The translations under genes and the position numbers were made by a program. DNA of 64,000 nucleotides from Terriglobus saanensis SP1PR4 (GTDB lineage: Bacteria; Acidobacteriota; Terriglobia; Terriglobales; Acidobacteriaceae): contig NC_014963.1 of assembly GCF_000179915.2 (NCBI RefSeq), positions 4,526,001 through 4,590,000 of the forward strand, given 5' to 3'. Positions 17,106 to 24,988 of this stretch are shown here, piece after piece. A model generated the notes under the pieces. It did no database searches, was not told the origin of the DNA, and worked only from the letters and a program-made list of their open reading frames with translations. The stretch's first letter is position 1. Each line of letters starts with the position of its first letter.

Positions 17106-19475
17106 TCACACAGTCTCGCCCTGGGCAAAGCGATCGATGCCCTCGGTGAGGCCGTACTTTTCGATCAGCTTCGACCGGCGCACCCGGTCCTTCGGCTTGG
17201 TAGAGAAGATGGCGTAGCTGCGCTTATCGAGGTTCAACGTGACGACCTTCGTGATGCCGTCGCGTCGCATGTACAGGGCCTCGCGGTCCTGCAAGCTTTC
17301 AAAGAGTGCGATCTGCTGTTCGTTCATCTTGAACAGCTCGGCATAACGCTTCCGATTGAAGGTCGCATCTTTCAGGAAGAGGAAGGATGTGCAGGAGTTC
17401 ACGATGCTGTCGGCGTTCGCGCCAAGATCGTCGGCGGACTGACCAATCATCGTGACGCCACCGAGATTCTTGCGAACCGTCTTGATCGAAGCGAGCGCGC
17501 CGTCGAGCAATTGCTTATTCTTCATCGAAGAGAAGATCTCTTCGATGAGGATGTGCTTGGGAACACCGAGATTCGCTGGGTTATAAAGCACATCATTGAT
17601 ACGGCGAAGAAGCCAGACCATCAGTGGTTCAATGAGGTCGGCGTACTGCTCGTTGTTGACGCCCTGGAAGTCGAAGCATTGCAGGCGGGAGAGCGAGAGG
17701 CTGTCTTCGACGTTGTCGAAGACAGCGTTATAAATGCCCTTGGCAACCCACTTCGACAGATAGCGATCGAGCTTCTTCGGTAGAAAAAGATTCGAGAGAC
17801 GGCGGTTCTCCGGGTCGAGCAGGTACATATCCTGCACGGCCTTGTGGATCACATCATCGTCTTCCGGCTCCAACTCCGCGCCGCCGTTGGTAAGCAGCAG
17901 CTTGATAAATGAGTACAGGAACTTGATGTTGCTTTCAGTGGGCTCCAGCGCGAACGGATTGACGCGCGGGCCGTCTTTGCCCACTCTGTCTACGCGCCCT
18001 CCGTACAGTTCCACGACACTTTCGTAGCTGCCGCCAATGTCGAAGATGTAGGAAAAACCGCCGTATTTCTGCTCCAGCGCGATAGCGGCGTTAGCGTGTA
18101 CCGATTTGCCTGACCCTGTAGGACCGATGATGAGCATGACCCGCACCCCGTCTACATACACATCCTGGAAGAAAGGCGTCCGTGTCCGTGTCTCGAAGAT
18201 GTTGAGGTACTCGTTATCGAGATCTTCCGAGTGCGGATGGCCTGTGTGTGGTGCGAATACGGAAGAGAGTCGCGCATGATGGTCCTCCGCGAGCCATAGC
18301 GGAAAGACGTTGAACTTGTGGTTGCCGGGGAACATCGCATAGAACGCCGACAGGTTGCCAAGCGTCTCCTCCATTGCCTGAGCGCGAGCATCGACGAAGA
18401 TCCGATGGACCGCCGGGACCGTGCTACGCAACTGCTCCTGGCTGCGCGCCGCGAGCAGCAAACGCAGGGAGTATTCGCCCTGCGCCTTCTTATCAAGTGA
18501 GCGGATGACATCGCTTAGGTCATCGACGCTGTTGTTGGCAGCCTTGGCACCCGCCCCAGTTTCGAGCGAAGCGGTATCTCGTCCGCTCATCACTCGTGTC
18601 AGTACGCCGACTTTGAAAAACGAGATGAATTTCTCCTGTGCATCGATCTCGCTCCGGGCTGCTGTCGTCGATTTCACTCGCCATGTGGAGCACAGCACAC
18701 TATCGCAGTCGAGCGTGAGCAGGCCGGAGAAGAGGCATGGCCTTGATGCCTCTGGTGTCGCCTTCAGCGAAAACATCTGCACATGGCGCTTGCCCACCTG
18801 AAGGTAGTCGCTGTGCCAGGCAATTGGGCTCTTGACGATCTGGCGGTCCACGCCTGTATCGCTGCGGAGCTGATCCTGACCTGCCCATTCCTCAAGATTG
18901 AATAAGTAACTGAAGAACTGGAAGGTATCGGCTTTGCCGAGCAGCCGCAAGCCAAGCGTGCTGCCGAGATGACTCTGAAGAATGGTCGCAGTCTTTTCAA
19001 GCTCTGCGAGCATCCGTGAAGTATCCAGGGCGTTCTCCTGCGGTTTGCTCTCAAAGGCTTTCGCCTTCGACGGCTCCAGCGTGAGGCACCAGTGAAGGTC
19101 GATCCGCCGAAATGCTGCTGTCTTTTCGAGATGAGTAAGGCGGTCTGTCACGAATACCTCAGTGGCAGGATTCGCGTACTTTGCCTGACGAGGAAGATCG
19201 AAGCCAGACATCACGCGGGCATATTGATAGAGGCAGGAACCTTCCGGCAGTCCACGAAGAGCTCCTTCAATCGAGCGCATCCGTGAGTCAAGCTCCAGGT
19301 CGGTGACGCCTTCTTCGTCGATGCCGGTCAGAGAGAACAAGCAACCGTAGCCGCCGCCCTTCAACGCGAAGATACTCGGCCCGACGAAGCGTGCAATCGG
19401 AACGATGCTGCACGCCGCTCCAGCCTTTGCGAACCACGGCGTATGCTTCGACTGTTCAATGTTTGCGCGGGTCAT
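17106..19475 (-). CDS. virB4: Type IV secretion ATPase VirB4/TrbE
   Basis: This 789-residue ATPase powers pilin extraction and substrate transfer. The N-terminal half matches the CagE/TrbE region. The C-terminal AAA-like domain has Walker A GPTGSGKS (451-458), a Walker B-like HILIEEIFSS (about 641-650, with Glu-Glu rather than Asp-Glu) and the motif GGVTMIGQSADDL. It overlaps virB3 by 20 bp, as in many trbD-trbE pairs. It is the largest T4SS gene here and its length is normal for the family. Confidence 0.95.
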   Translation of the reverse strand: MTRANIEQSKHTPWFAKAGAACSIVPIARFVGPSIFALKGGGYGCLFSLTGIDEEGVTDLELDSRMRSIEGALRGLPEGSCLYQYARVMSGFDLPRQAKYANPATEVFVTDRLTHLEKTAAFRRIDLHWCLTLEPSKAKAFESKPQENALDTSRMLAELEKTATILQSHLGSTLGLRLLGKADTFQFFSYLFNLEEWAGQDQLRSDTGVDRQIVKSPIAWHSDYLQVGKRHVQMFSLKATPEASRPCLFSGLLTLDCDSVLCSTWRVKSTTAARSEIDAQEKFISFFKVGVLTRVMSGRDTASLETGAGAKAANNSVDDLSDVIRSLDKKAQGEYSLRLLLAARSQEQLRSTVPAVHRIFVDARAQAMEETLGNLSAFYAMFPGNHKFNVFPLWLAEDHHARLSSVFAPHTGHPHSEDLDNEYLNIFETRTRTPFFQDVYVDGVRVMLIIGPTGSGKSVHANAAIALEQKYGGFSYIFDIGGSYESVVELYGGRVDRVGKDGPRVNPFALEPTESNIKFLYSFIKLLLTNGGAELEPEDDDVIHKAVQDMYLLDPENRRLSNLFLPKKLDRYLSKWVAKGIYNAVFDNVEDSLSLSRLQCFDFQGVNNEQYADLIEPLMVWLLRRINDVLYNPANLGVPKHILIEEIFSSMKNKQLLDGALASIKTVRKNLGGVTMIGQSADDLGANADSIVNSCTSFLFLKDATFNRKRYAELFKMNEQQIALFESLQDREALYMRRDGITKVVTLNLDKRSYAIFSTKPKDRVRRSKLIEKYGLTEGIDRFAQGETV

Positions 19476-19719
19476 AGTAGCTCTTCTGGATGAGGCTCAG
19501 GCCCCACAGTTGAAACATCTTTGGGTGTCTGCGGACGATGAGCCATGCACCGACAGCCATCGTCGGGAAGCTAATCATTGCCAGCAGTCGGAACCCAACG
19601 AGGAAAACCGTTACGTTCACAAACACAATGGCCATCCATGTCGAGAGGTCGAGCCCTAGCTTGGCTCTGGGCCTATTCATGGCCTGATTGATCGGTAACG
19701 GTTCTCCACGCTTGGTCAT
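19456..19719 (-). CDS. virB3: Type IV secretion inner-membrane protein VirB3/TrbD
   Basis: The 87-residue protein carries two adjacent hydrophobic segments (about 27-45 and 46-63) and a basic C-terminus, the standard VirB3 topology. It sits between the pilin and VirB4 genes in the conserved order virB2-virB3-virB4. A strong ribosome site (GGAGGT, 8 bases before ATG) supports the start at 19719. Confidence 0.85.
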   Translation of the reverse strand: MTKRGEPLPINQAMNRPRAKLGLDLSTWMAIVFVNVTVFLVGFRLLAMISFPTMAVGAWLIVRRHPKMFQLWGLSLIQKSYYDPRKH

Positions 19720-19732
19720 GTCGATGTACCTC

Positions 19733-20077
19733 CTACATCGACTGTCCGGTCAGAGAGCCGATCCAGCCAGCTCCCCAGCCGAGCACTCCAGCGCCGAACA
19801 GCGCACCGAAGAGGCCTGGTATAGCATCTTGAAAACGACCACTCATCATGCGGATTCCCGCAAAGATGAGACCGCCAAAGCAGATGACAGCACCGGCATA
19901 TATGGCAAACGTTTTGAACGTTGTCATGAGCGTGGTTGCCCCAGAGAAGTCCATCGTTCCCTGGGCATGGGCAACGCCTGCGAAGGCGAACGCGAAAAGC
20001 GTCGGTCCCATCACACGTGCCGCGTGGAGTAGCGTTCGATGAAGAGGGTGTGGTCGGAAGCATGAACGAAGTGACAT
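19733..20077 (-). CDS. virB2: Conjugative pilin VirB2/TrbC
   Basis: The 114-residue prepilin has a long basic leader and signal peptide ending AFAGVAHAQG. Two hydrophobic helices follow (FAIYAGAVICFGGLIFAGIR, and GLFGALFGAGVLGWGAGWIG), separated by a short polar loop, as in VirB2/TrbC pilins. The ATG at 20077 is preferred because AGGAG lies 7 bases upstream; the ATG 6 bases further up is nearly touching that site. This is the first gene of the conjugation operon, so its promoter should lie in the 115 bp up to the LysR-type gene stop or within it. Confidence 0.85.
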   Translation of the reverse strand: MSLRSCFRPHPLHRTLLHAARVMGPTLFAFAFAGVAHAQGTMDFSGATTLMTTFKTFAIYAGAVICFGGLIFAGIRMMSGRFQDAIPGLFGALFGAGVLGWGAGWIGSLTGQSM

Positions 20078-20198
20078 TGGCATTCTCCTGATGGCGTATT
20101 CGCGTCGCCATGAGTGAAACCTAAAGCCGCTTCATCGCCTCGTCCAACAGTTCCTTCCTATTTCGCCACACATTTTGTCTATGGCGTTCAATTCGATC

Positions 20199-21149
20199 TC
20201 AACCGAGTAACTCTAATTGTTCTGGCTGCCGCGGCTTCGTCGGACGCTTGCTTCGTCTCGAATCTGACCAGGTCTGCTGAAAGAATCGCTCGATGAATGG
20301 GAGCGCAACATGATCCATGTGGCTCGCATGAACGAATGCGGTATCCGCTGTCCAATTGATGCCCGCGAGCGGTCGTGTAATCAAGCCAGGATCCAGAGGC
20401 GTTAGCTGATCGATCAGAGCAAGACCATACCGTTCCTTCACCATCCATTGAATCTCTGAGGAAGTGCGGGCGGCACAGGCCAAATGGATCGGGATACCGG
20501 CTTCCGTGAACATCTCAACCAGACGCGAATGTGCCGAAGGATGTAGCTCTGGATCGCGGAAGATCGTGATGCGCGCCGCTACCTCATGTATATCGAGTTG
20601 CGCTCGATCAGCGAGGGCATCGTCAGAGCGCATACAAATCACCAAGGGAGACTGAGCGATCTGCTGAACACTGTAGAGAGCCGCATCGACGGGCAGCGGC
20701 AGAATTGCACAGTCGAGGGTTCGGGCATCGAGCCTTTGCAGGCACAGTAGAGGGTCGCCGCTCATCAGTTGAATCGCACAGCAGGGAAACATCCCTTCAT
20801 ACTTCTCTCGGAATCGCTCAAGCAATTTCGGATTGATGAAGGACGAGAAGCCCAAGCGCAGTGGGGGCACTTCATTGCGCTGAACGGCCAGGGCCATTGT
20901 CAGTGTTTGTTCCCAATCTCGCAGGGTGTGCTCTGCATAGGTCGCGACGATTCGGCCTGCTGGGGTAAGCTTCAGACCATTCTGCAAACGCTCGAACATC
21001 ACAAGCTCGATGTTGTCTTCGAGCTTTCCGATTTGATGGCTGAGTGAAGACTGTGCAACGAATACTTGCTCTGCGGCGCGTGTGAAGTTCAAGGTCTCGG
21101 CGGACGCCTTGATGTAGCGAAGAAGACGGAATGTGAGGGAATCTGACAT
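20199..21149 (-). CDS. LysR-family transcriptional regulator
   Basis: The 316-residue protein has an N-terminal winged helix-turn-helix (LLRYIKASAETLNFTRAAEQ, then VAQSSLSHQIGKLEDNIEL) and a periplasmic-binding-protein-like effector domain. It lies directly upstream of the conjugation operon in the same orientation. It is therefore a candidate regulator of transfer, although LysR proteins often control a divergent neighbour, here the Xis/integrase pair. The ATG at 21149 gives the normal HTH position. A TTGACA hexamer on the minus strand at 21249-21254 could be its -35 box; the -10 is weak. Confidence 0.88.
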   Translation of the reverse strand: MSDSLTFRLLRYIKASAETLNFTRAAEQVFVAQSSLSHQIGKLEDNIELVMFERLQNGLKLTPAGRIVATYAEHTLRDWEQTLTMALAVQRNEVPPLRLGFSSFINPKLLERFREKYEGMFPCCAIQLMSGDPLLCLQRLDARTLDCAILPLPVDAALYSVQQIAQSPLVICMRSDDALADRAQLDIHEVAARITIFRDPELHPSAHSRLVEMFTEAGIPIHLACAARTSSEIQWMVKERYGLALIDQLTPLDPGLITRPLAGINWTADTAFVHASHMDHVALPFIERFFQQTWSDSRRSKRPTKPRQPEQLELLG

Positions 21150-21529
21150 CGGCCTGGTACTCCACTTGGCTCTCGTCGATCCCACAGGCCCTAGCATCGG
21201 CTGTGGAAAAACCTGCGCTAAAACCTATTCTTCGGAACAAATCGAAATTGTCAATTAGGCTCCCCCAGGCGACCGGCCTCCTCAAGGTAACCGTCTTCTC
21301 ATTTCAGAACGCCGAGACATAGATAGAAACTGGGGGGAAATCGAAAAGAAGTATTGGACTGAAGCTTCCGAAGACTTCACGCTCGAAGCTAATCGCTGAG
21401 GCGAGCAGCTGCATGGGAAGCACATTCGGGTTCGTTCCATCCATTGATCGTCGCCCCAGCAGCTTCGACGATCGCCCACGCGGGGGTGAAGGAATCTGTT
21501 TGCCGTGTCGAGCAACGATTGGAGGCAGA
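21150..21529. promoter_or_regulatory. 380-bp divergent intergenic region, LysR gene / xis-int
   Basis: The region contains no supportable gene. On the minus strand TTGACA occurs at 21249-21254 with a weak AGAATA 17 bases on, a possible promoter for the LysR-type gene. The plus strand must carry the promoter for the Xis-like gene. LysR regulators usually bind such divergent regions, so this is the likely control point linking regulator and excision module; that is inference. Confidence 0.4.
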
Positions 21530-21757
21530 ATGCTCTATCAAGAATCGAACGAGTTGGTGTCAAATAGAGGTATTGTCCGGCGGCTCCTGAATGTTGGAGA
21601 GACAGCCTTATATCTGGGAGTCAAGGTAGACACCGTCTACAAGTGGTCCCGGATGGGGGTCCTTTCCAAGGTCAAGCTCGGTGGTGCGTTGCGGTTCGAT
21701 GTGAATGTACTTGATCGATTCATCGAACAACACTCAACCAAAACCATTGACTACTAA
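21530..21757 (+). CDS. MerR-like helix-turn-helix / excisionase-type protein
   Basis: This 75-residue protein contains LLNVGETALYLGVKVDTVYKW followed by SRMGVLSKVKLGGALRFDVNVL, the winged-helix pattern of the excisionase/HTH_17 family (helix-turn-helix, then Gly-Arg/Phe strand and hydrophobic C-terminal helix). GGAGG lies 5 bases before the ATG at 21530, which fixes the start against a longer open frame. It precedes the integrase by 11 bp. Such proteins direct integrase toward excision or repress its promoter. Confidence 0.8.
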   Translation: MLYQESNELVSNRGIVRRLLNVGETALYLGVKVDTVYKWSRMGVLSKVKLGGALRFDVNVLDRFIEQHSTKTIDY

Positions 21758-21768
21758 GGAGACGCACT

Positions 21769-22890
21769 ATGTCAGTTCACAAGAAAGCAGACGGTCTATT
21801 TGAAGTTCGTTGGAGAGAAGGGGGTCGACAGAAAAGCGTAAGAGTTCGTAGCTTCGACGTCGCGAAGAAGGTGCAGCACAAGAAGCTGACCAACCGGGAT
21901 GAGAACAGGCATCTCGACGTGAAGAAGGAGATCAACTACAAGATGTCTGACTTGATCGATCGTTACTGGACGCACTACGGGAGTAAGAAAGCTTCGGCAG
22001 ATCGCGAGAAGAGCATCGTGGAAGGGATTCGATCCGAACTGGGTCGCAAGTTCGTACGGGAGGTTGACGGCATAGCCGTTCAACACTGGTACGAAAACCT
22101 TACTGGAAAACGCGGTTTGGCGGATAACACTGCCGTGCGCCATTTCAACGTCATGCACCACATGATGGAGAAGGCTTCGACCATCTGGGCCCCGGAGACC
22201 GGCATCGACCGGAACCCCGCCAGTCTGATCGAGGTGAGACGTCCAGACGATACAAGGGAGCGCTACCTTTCGGAAGAAGAGCTCCAGCGGATGAAGACCG
22301 CCCTGGACGAACGTATCCTCCGAAAGGGAACCAAAGACCCTAATCAGACGAATCGCAGGATGAGGCTCATTGTGTTGATCGCCGTATCAACCGGGATGCG
22401 CTCAGCCGAGATTCACCGGCTCCGTTGGACCGACGTGAGGTATGGCGAACGGTTGCTGGCGGTGCGGGCAAAGCTGAAGAAGGGCAAGGAGCGTTTTGTT
22501 CCCATGACATCGGAGTTGGCCGAAGAGATCCGGCGATATCCGACAGTGATCGGACAGGATCGGATCTTCCCTCCGAAAGGTGGGCCAGCAAGCAAGCGTC
22601 AGAGACTGGAAGGAAGTTTTGAGGACTTGCTCGAAAGAGCCAATATCCATGATTTCTGGTTCCACGATCTGCGTCACACCTTTGCATCCTGGTACATGAT
22701 GAACGGCGGTGATCTCTACGAGTTGGCAAAGCTCATGGGGCACGCCAACATCAAGATGACCGAGCGCTACGCCAAGCTGGGACGTGCCCACATCTCCAAG
22801 ACTGGAAACACAGCAAAGGTGATCTGGACCATGATGGACAAGAACGAACCAGTGCAAGAAGAAGCACGCGAAACAGCGAACATCGCGTGA
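21769..22890 (+). CDS. int: Tyrosine-type site-specific integrase
   Basis: The 373-residue recombinase has an N-terminal Arm-type DNA-binding segment (DGLFEVRWREGGRQKSVRVR), a SAM-like core-binding domain and a catalytic domain. The catalytic residues are visible: Arg in STGMRSAEIHRLRW, His-x-x-Arg in HDLRHTFASWY, a second His in LMGHANIKMTERYAKL and the nucleophile Tyr in the same segment. The gene ends 65 bp from the 3' end of tRNA-Phe, the inferred attachment site. Confidence 0.96.
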   Translation: MSVHKKADGLFEVRWREGGRQKSVRVRSFDVAKKVQHKKLTNRDENRHLDVKKEINYKMSDLIDRYWTHYGSKKASADREKSIVEGIRSELGRKFVREVDGIAVQHWYENLTGKRGLADNTAVRHFNVMHHMMEKASTIWAPETGIDRNPASLIEVRRPDDTRERYLSEEELQRMKTALDERILRKGTKDPNQTNRRMRLIVLIAVSTGMRSAEIHRLRWTDVRYGERLLAVRAKLKKGKERFVPMTSELAEEIRRYPTVIGQDRIFPPKGGPASKRQRLEGSFEDLLERANIHDFWFHDLRHTFASWYMMNGGDLYELAKLMGHANIKMTERYAKLGRAHISKTGNTAKVIWTMMDKNEPVQEEARETANIA

Positions 22891-22955
22891 TGTTCGCGTA
22901 TTGTTCGCGCGACTAAAACACTAACTCTTCGGTTGCCGCTAAGTTGTTTACAATG

Positions 22956-22990
22956 TGGTGGCCAGAGACGGGATCGAACCGCCGACGCCG
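22956..22990. other. Predicted ICE attachment site in the tRNA-Phe 3' end
   Basis: The integrase gene is directly outside the tRNA 3' end, so the crossover most likely lies in the T-arm/acceptor portion of the tRNA (22956 to about 22990). A direct repeat of this stretch should mark the other ICE end; none is present in the window, consistent with that end lying left of position 1. Exact core limits cannot be defined from one side. Confidence 0.6.
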
Positions 22991-23030
22991 GCCTTTTCAG
23001 GGCCGCGCTCTACCACTGAGCTATCTGGCC
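22956..23030 (-). tRNA. tRNA-Phe (anticodon GAA)
   Basis: The minus-strand sequence folds as a complete cloverleaf. The 7-bp acceptor stem is GGCCAGA/TCTGGCC, the D arm is GCTC...GAGC, and the anticodon stem CGGCC/GGCCG carries the loop CTGAAAA (anticodon GAA). A TTCGATC T-loop and an encoded 3' CCA complete it. The gene is 75 nt including CCA and intact despite ICE integration, as expected when the element carries a duplicate of the 3' end. Confidence 0.96.
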
Positions 23031-23191
23031 TTGGGAGTGTCCGCCCAAAATCGGAAGCTGCTTGCAAAGTTCAACCCCGCAAAGCGCTGAATCCAAGTAT
23101 AGCAACGGGAAGCCCACACGCCAAACTGCGTAAGGAATCCGTTATTCTAGCCACGTTCCATCATTGTTCCCTTACAGCAGAAAGAGTCTCC

Positions 23192-24631
23192 ATGCGCCTC
23201 CGCAGTCTCGCCGCCCTTTCCATGATCGTTTGTGCCTTTGCGCACGCGCAGTCCACTCCCGTTGAACGCGCCTTCAATGCCGCGAAGAAGAATCCCCCCG
23301 CCCTGCGTGCTTTTCTGGTGCAGATGCCCAAGGGTGGCGATCTCCACATCCATCTCACAGGAGCGATCTACGCGGAGAGTTTTATCGATGCCGCGGCGCA
23401 CAGCATGGTCTGCGTGGACCGGACCACGATAACCTTTGCCCCGGCAAAGGGCAGCACGCGGTCTATCCCGCCTCTGCCCGTCTGCGGCGAAGGGCTCATC
23501 CCCGCCTCCGCTGCGCTGCATGACCAGAAGCTCTATGACGCCCTCATCGATAGCTTCTCCATGCGTACCTTCGTCCCGACGTCTGGCACGAGTGGACACG
23601 ACCAGTTCTTCGCGACCTTCGATAAGTTCTCCGCTGGAGGGCGCGGCCACTCCGGCCGCTGGGTGGATGAGGTGGCCGCGCGCGCTGCCTCGCAGAACGA
23701 GCAGTACGTCGAGATCATGAACACACCCGACCTCTCGCGCATCCTGGGGATCGCCTCCAAGGTGAACTACACCGGGGATGTCGCAACCGCAAAGGCCTCC
23801 ATCGATCCGCAGGTATTGAAAGACGCAGTCGAAACCGCACGCAACGAGTTCTCCGCGACCGATGCGGATCGTCTCCAGCGCGAACACTGCGGCACCCCCG
23901 AAGCCACACCGGCCTGCAAGGTGCAGGTGCGCTACTTATTTCAGGTGCTGCGCGCCCTGCCGATGCCTGCCGTCTTCGCTCAGACACTCGTCGCCTTCGA
24001 GCTGGCTTCCACGGACAGCCGCGTCGTCGGCCTGAACTACGTGCAGCCGGAGGATACCTTCGCCTCCATGAGCCAGTACTCCGATGAGATGAAGATGGTC
24101 GGACAGTTCCACGCGCTCTATCCGAAGGCGCACATCTCCCTGCATGCGGGCGAGCTCGCCATGGGTATGGTGCCACCGGACGGCCTTCGCTTTCACATCC
24201 GCGAGGCCGTAGAAGTCGCGCACGCGGAACGCATCGGACACGGCGTGGATGTCATGTACGAAGACGATGCCAAGGGACTTCTGGCTGAGCTTGCCGCGAA
24301 GCATGTGATGGTGGAGATCAACCTGACCTCGAACGACGGCATTCTCGGCGTTGTGGGAAAGAACCATCCACTGGCGAGCTACCGTGCGGCCCATGTCCCC
24401 GTGGCGCTTTCTACCGATGACGAAGGCGTCTCGCGCAGCGACATTACGAACGAGTATCTACGCGGCGCGCTGGAGCAGGATCTTTCGTACACGGATCTGC
24501 GCACCATGGCGAGAACCTCGCTCGAGCACAGCTTCCTGAGCGAAAGCGACAAGGCTGCTGCTCTTGCGGAGTTCGACCGCCGCGTCAAAGCATTTGAAGT
24601 CACCTTCAATACTGGAGCAAAACGGAAATGA
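23192..24631 (+). CDS. Exported adenosine deaminase family protein
   Basis: The 479-residue protein starts with a signal peptide (RLRSLAALSMIVCAFAHAQS), so it acts in the periplasm or outside the cell. It carries metal-dependent deaminase motifs: GGDLHIHLTGA, SLHAGE with catalytic Glu, ERIGHGVDVM and LSTDDEGVSRSDITNEY. The usual HLDG is HLTG here. It probably deaminates extracellular adenosine for nucleoside salvage. The start at 23192 was chosen for the signal peptide. A small membrane protein gene follows with an ATGA overlap. Confidence 0.88.
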   Translation: MRLRSLAALSMIVCAFAHAQSTPVERAFNAAKKNPPALRAFLVQMPKGGDLHIHLTGAIYAESFIDAAAHSMVCVDRTTITFAPAKGSTRSIPPLPVCGEGLIPASAALHDQKLYDALIDSFSMRTFVPTSGTSGHDQFFATFDKFSAGGRGHSGRWVDEVAARAASQNEQYVEIMNTPDLSRILGIASKVNYTGDVATAKASIDPQVLKDAVETARNEFSATDADRLQREHCGTPEATPACKVQVRYLFQVLRALPMPAVFAQTLVAFELASTDSRVVGLNYVQPEDTFASMSQYSDEMKMVGQFHALYPKAHISLHAGELAMGMVPPDGLRFHIREAVEVAHAERIGHGVDVMYEDDAKGLLAELAAKHVMVEINLTSNDGILGVVGKNHPLASYRAAHVPVALSTDDEGVSRSDITNEYLRGALEQDLSYTDLRTMARTSLEHSFLSESDKAAALAEFDRRVKAFEVTFNTGAKRK

Positions 24632-24939
24632 AGCACGTCCTCTCCGCACTCGCTCAAACCATTCTTCTCCTGATTGTGGGAGCAGCCGTCATGCTGTGGC
24701 ATCCCCTCGGCCTGTCGCACACGCTATGGAAGACCGCAACCCAACAGCGCACCTTTGAAGCCGACTGGCTGGTCGCGGTCTTTGTGGTCTATCTCGTCAT
24801 CGTGCTCATCGAAGCTCTGCGCAAGCGGCTTCGCGGAGGCATTGCCCCCGCAACCGTTGCCCTGGTGCTGGCCATTGCTTTGGGACTGGCTATGAAGTTC
24901 GGCTTCAAGCTTACGGACGTTTCCCATTACGGTTTTTAG
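24628..24939 (+). CDS. Small three-helix membrane protein
   Basis: The 103-residue protein has three hydrophobic segments (about 7-26, 46-62 and 74-90) separated by charged loops. It is translationally coupled to the deaminase gene (ATGA overlap). No family recognised; it may be a transporter-like or anchoring accessory of the deaminase, but only position suggests it. Confidence 0.7.
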   Translation: MKHVLSALAQTILLLIVGAAVMLWHPLGLSHTLWKTATQQRTFEADWLVAVFVVYLVIVLIEALRKRLRGGIAPATVALVLAIALGLAMKFGFKLTDVSHYGF

Positions 24940-24988
24940 TGCTATCGAGCGTTGACAAGCAACCCGTCGCGCAACTACAACCGCTGGT

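Larger units (their letters stand above)
1..22956. mobile_element. Integrative conjugative element, right part, in tRNA-Phe
   Basis: The region contains a complete mating apparatus (VirB2-VirB11-like proteins and a VirD4-like coupling protein), a MobF relaxase, ssb and primase genes, and a Xis/integrase pair pointing at the 3' end of tRNA-Phe. Tyrosine integrases next to the 3' end of a tRNA are the classical arrangement of ICEs. The dispersed hairpin repeat common in the flanking chromosome was not seen here, which fits horizontal acquisition. The left boundary is outside the window, so element size and the second att copy are unknown. Whether the ATPase gene at 1-1839 is cargo or conserved backbone cannot be decided. 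Confidence 0.85.

Noticed and set aside
1-22956. Second attachment site (direct repeat of the tRNA-Phe 3' end) inside the window
   Set aside because: I looked for GGGATCGAACC and the acceptor-stem sequence on both strands of the ICE part and did not see another copy; it is probably left of base 1.
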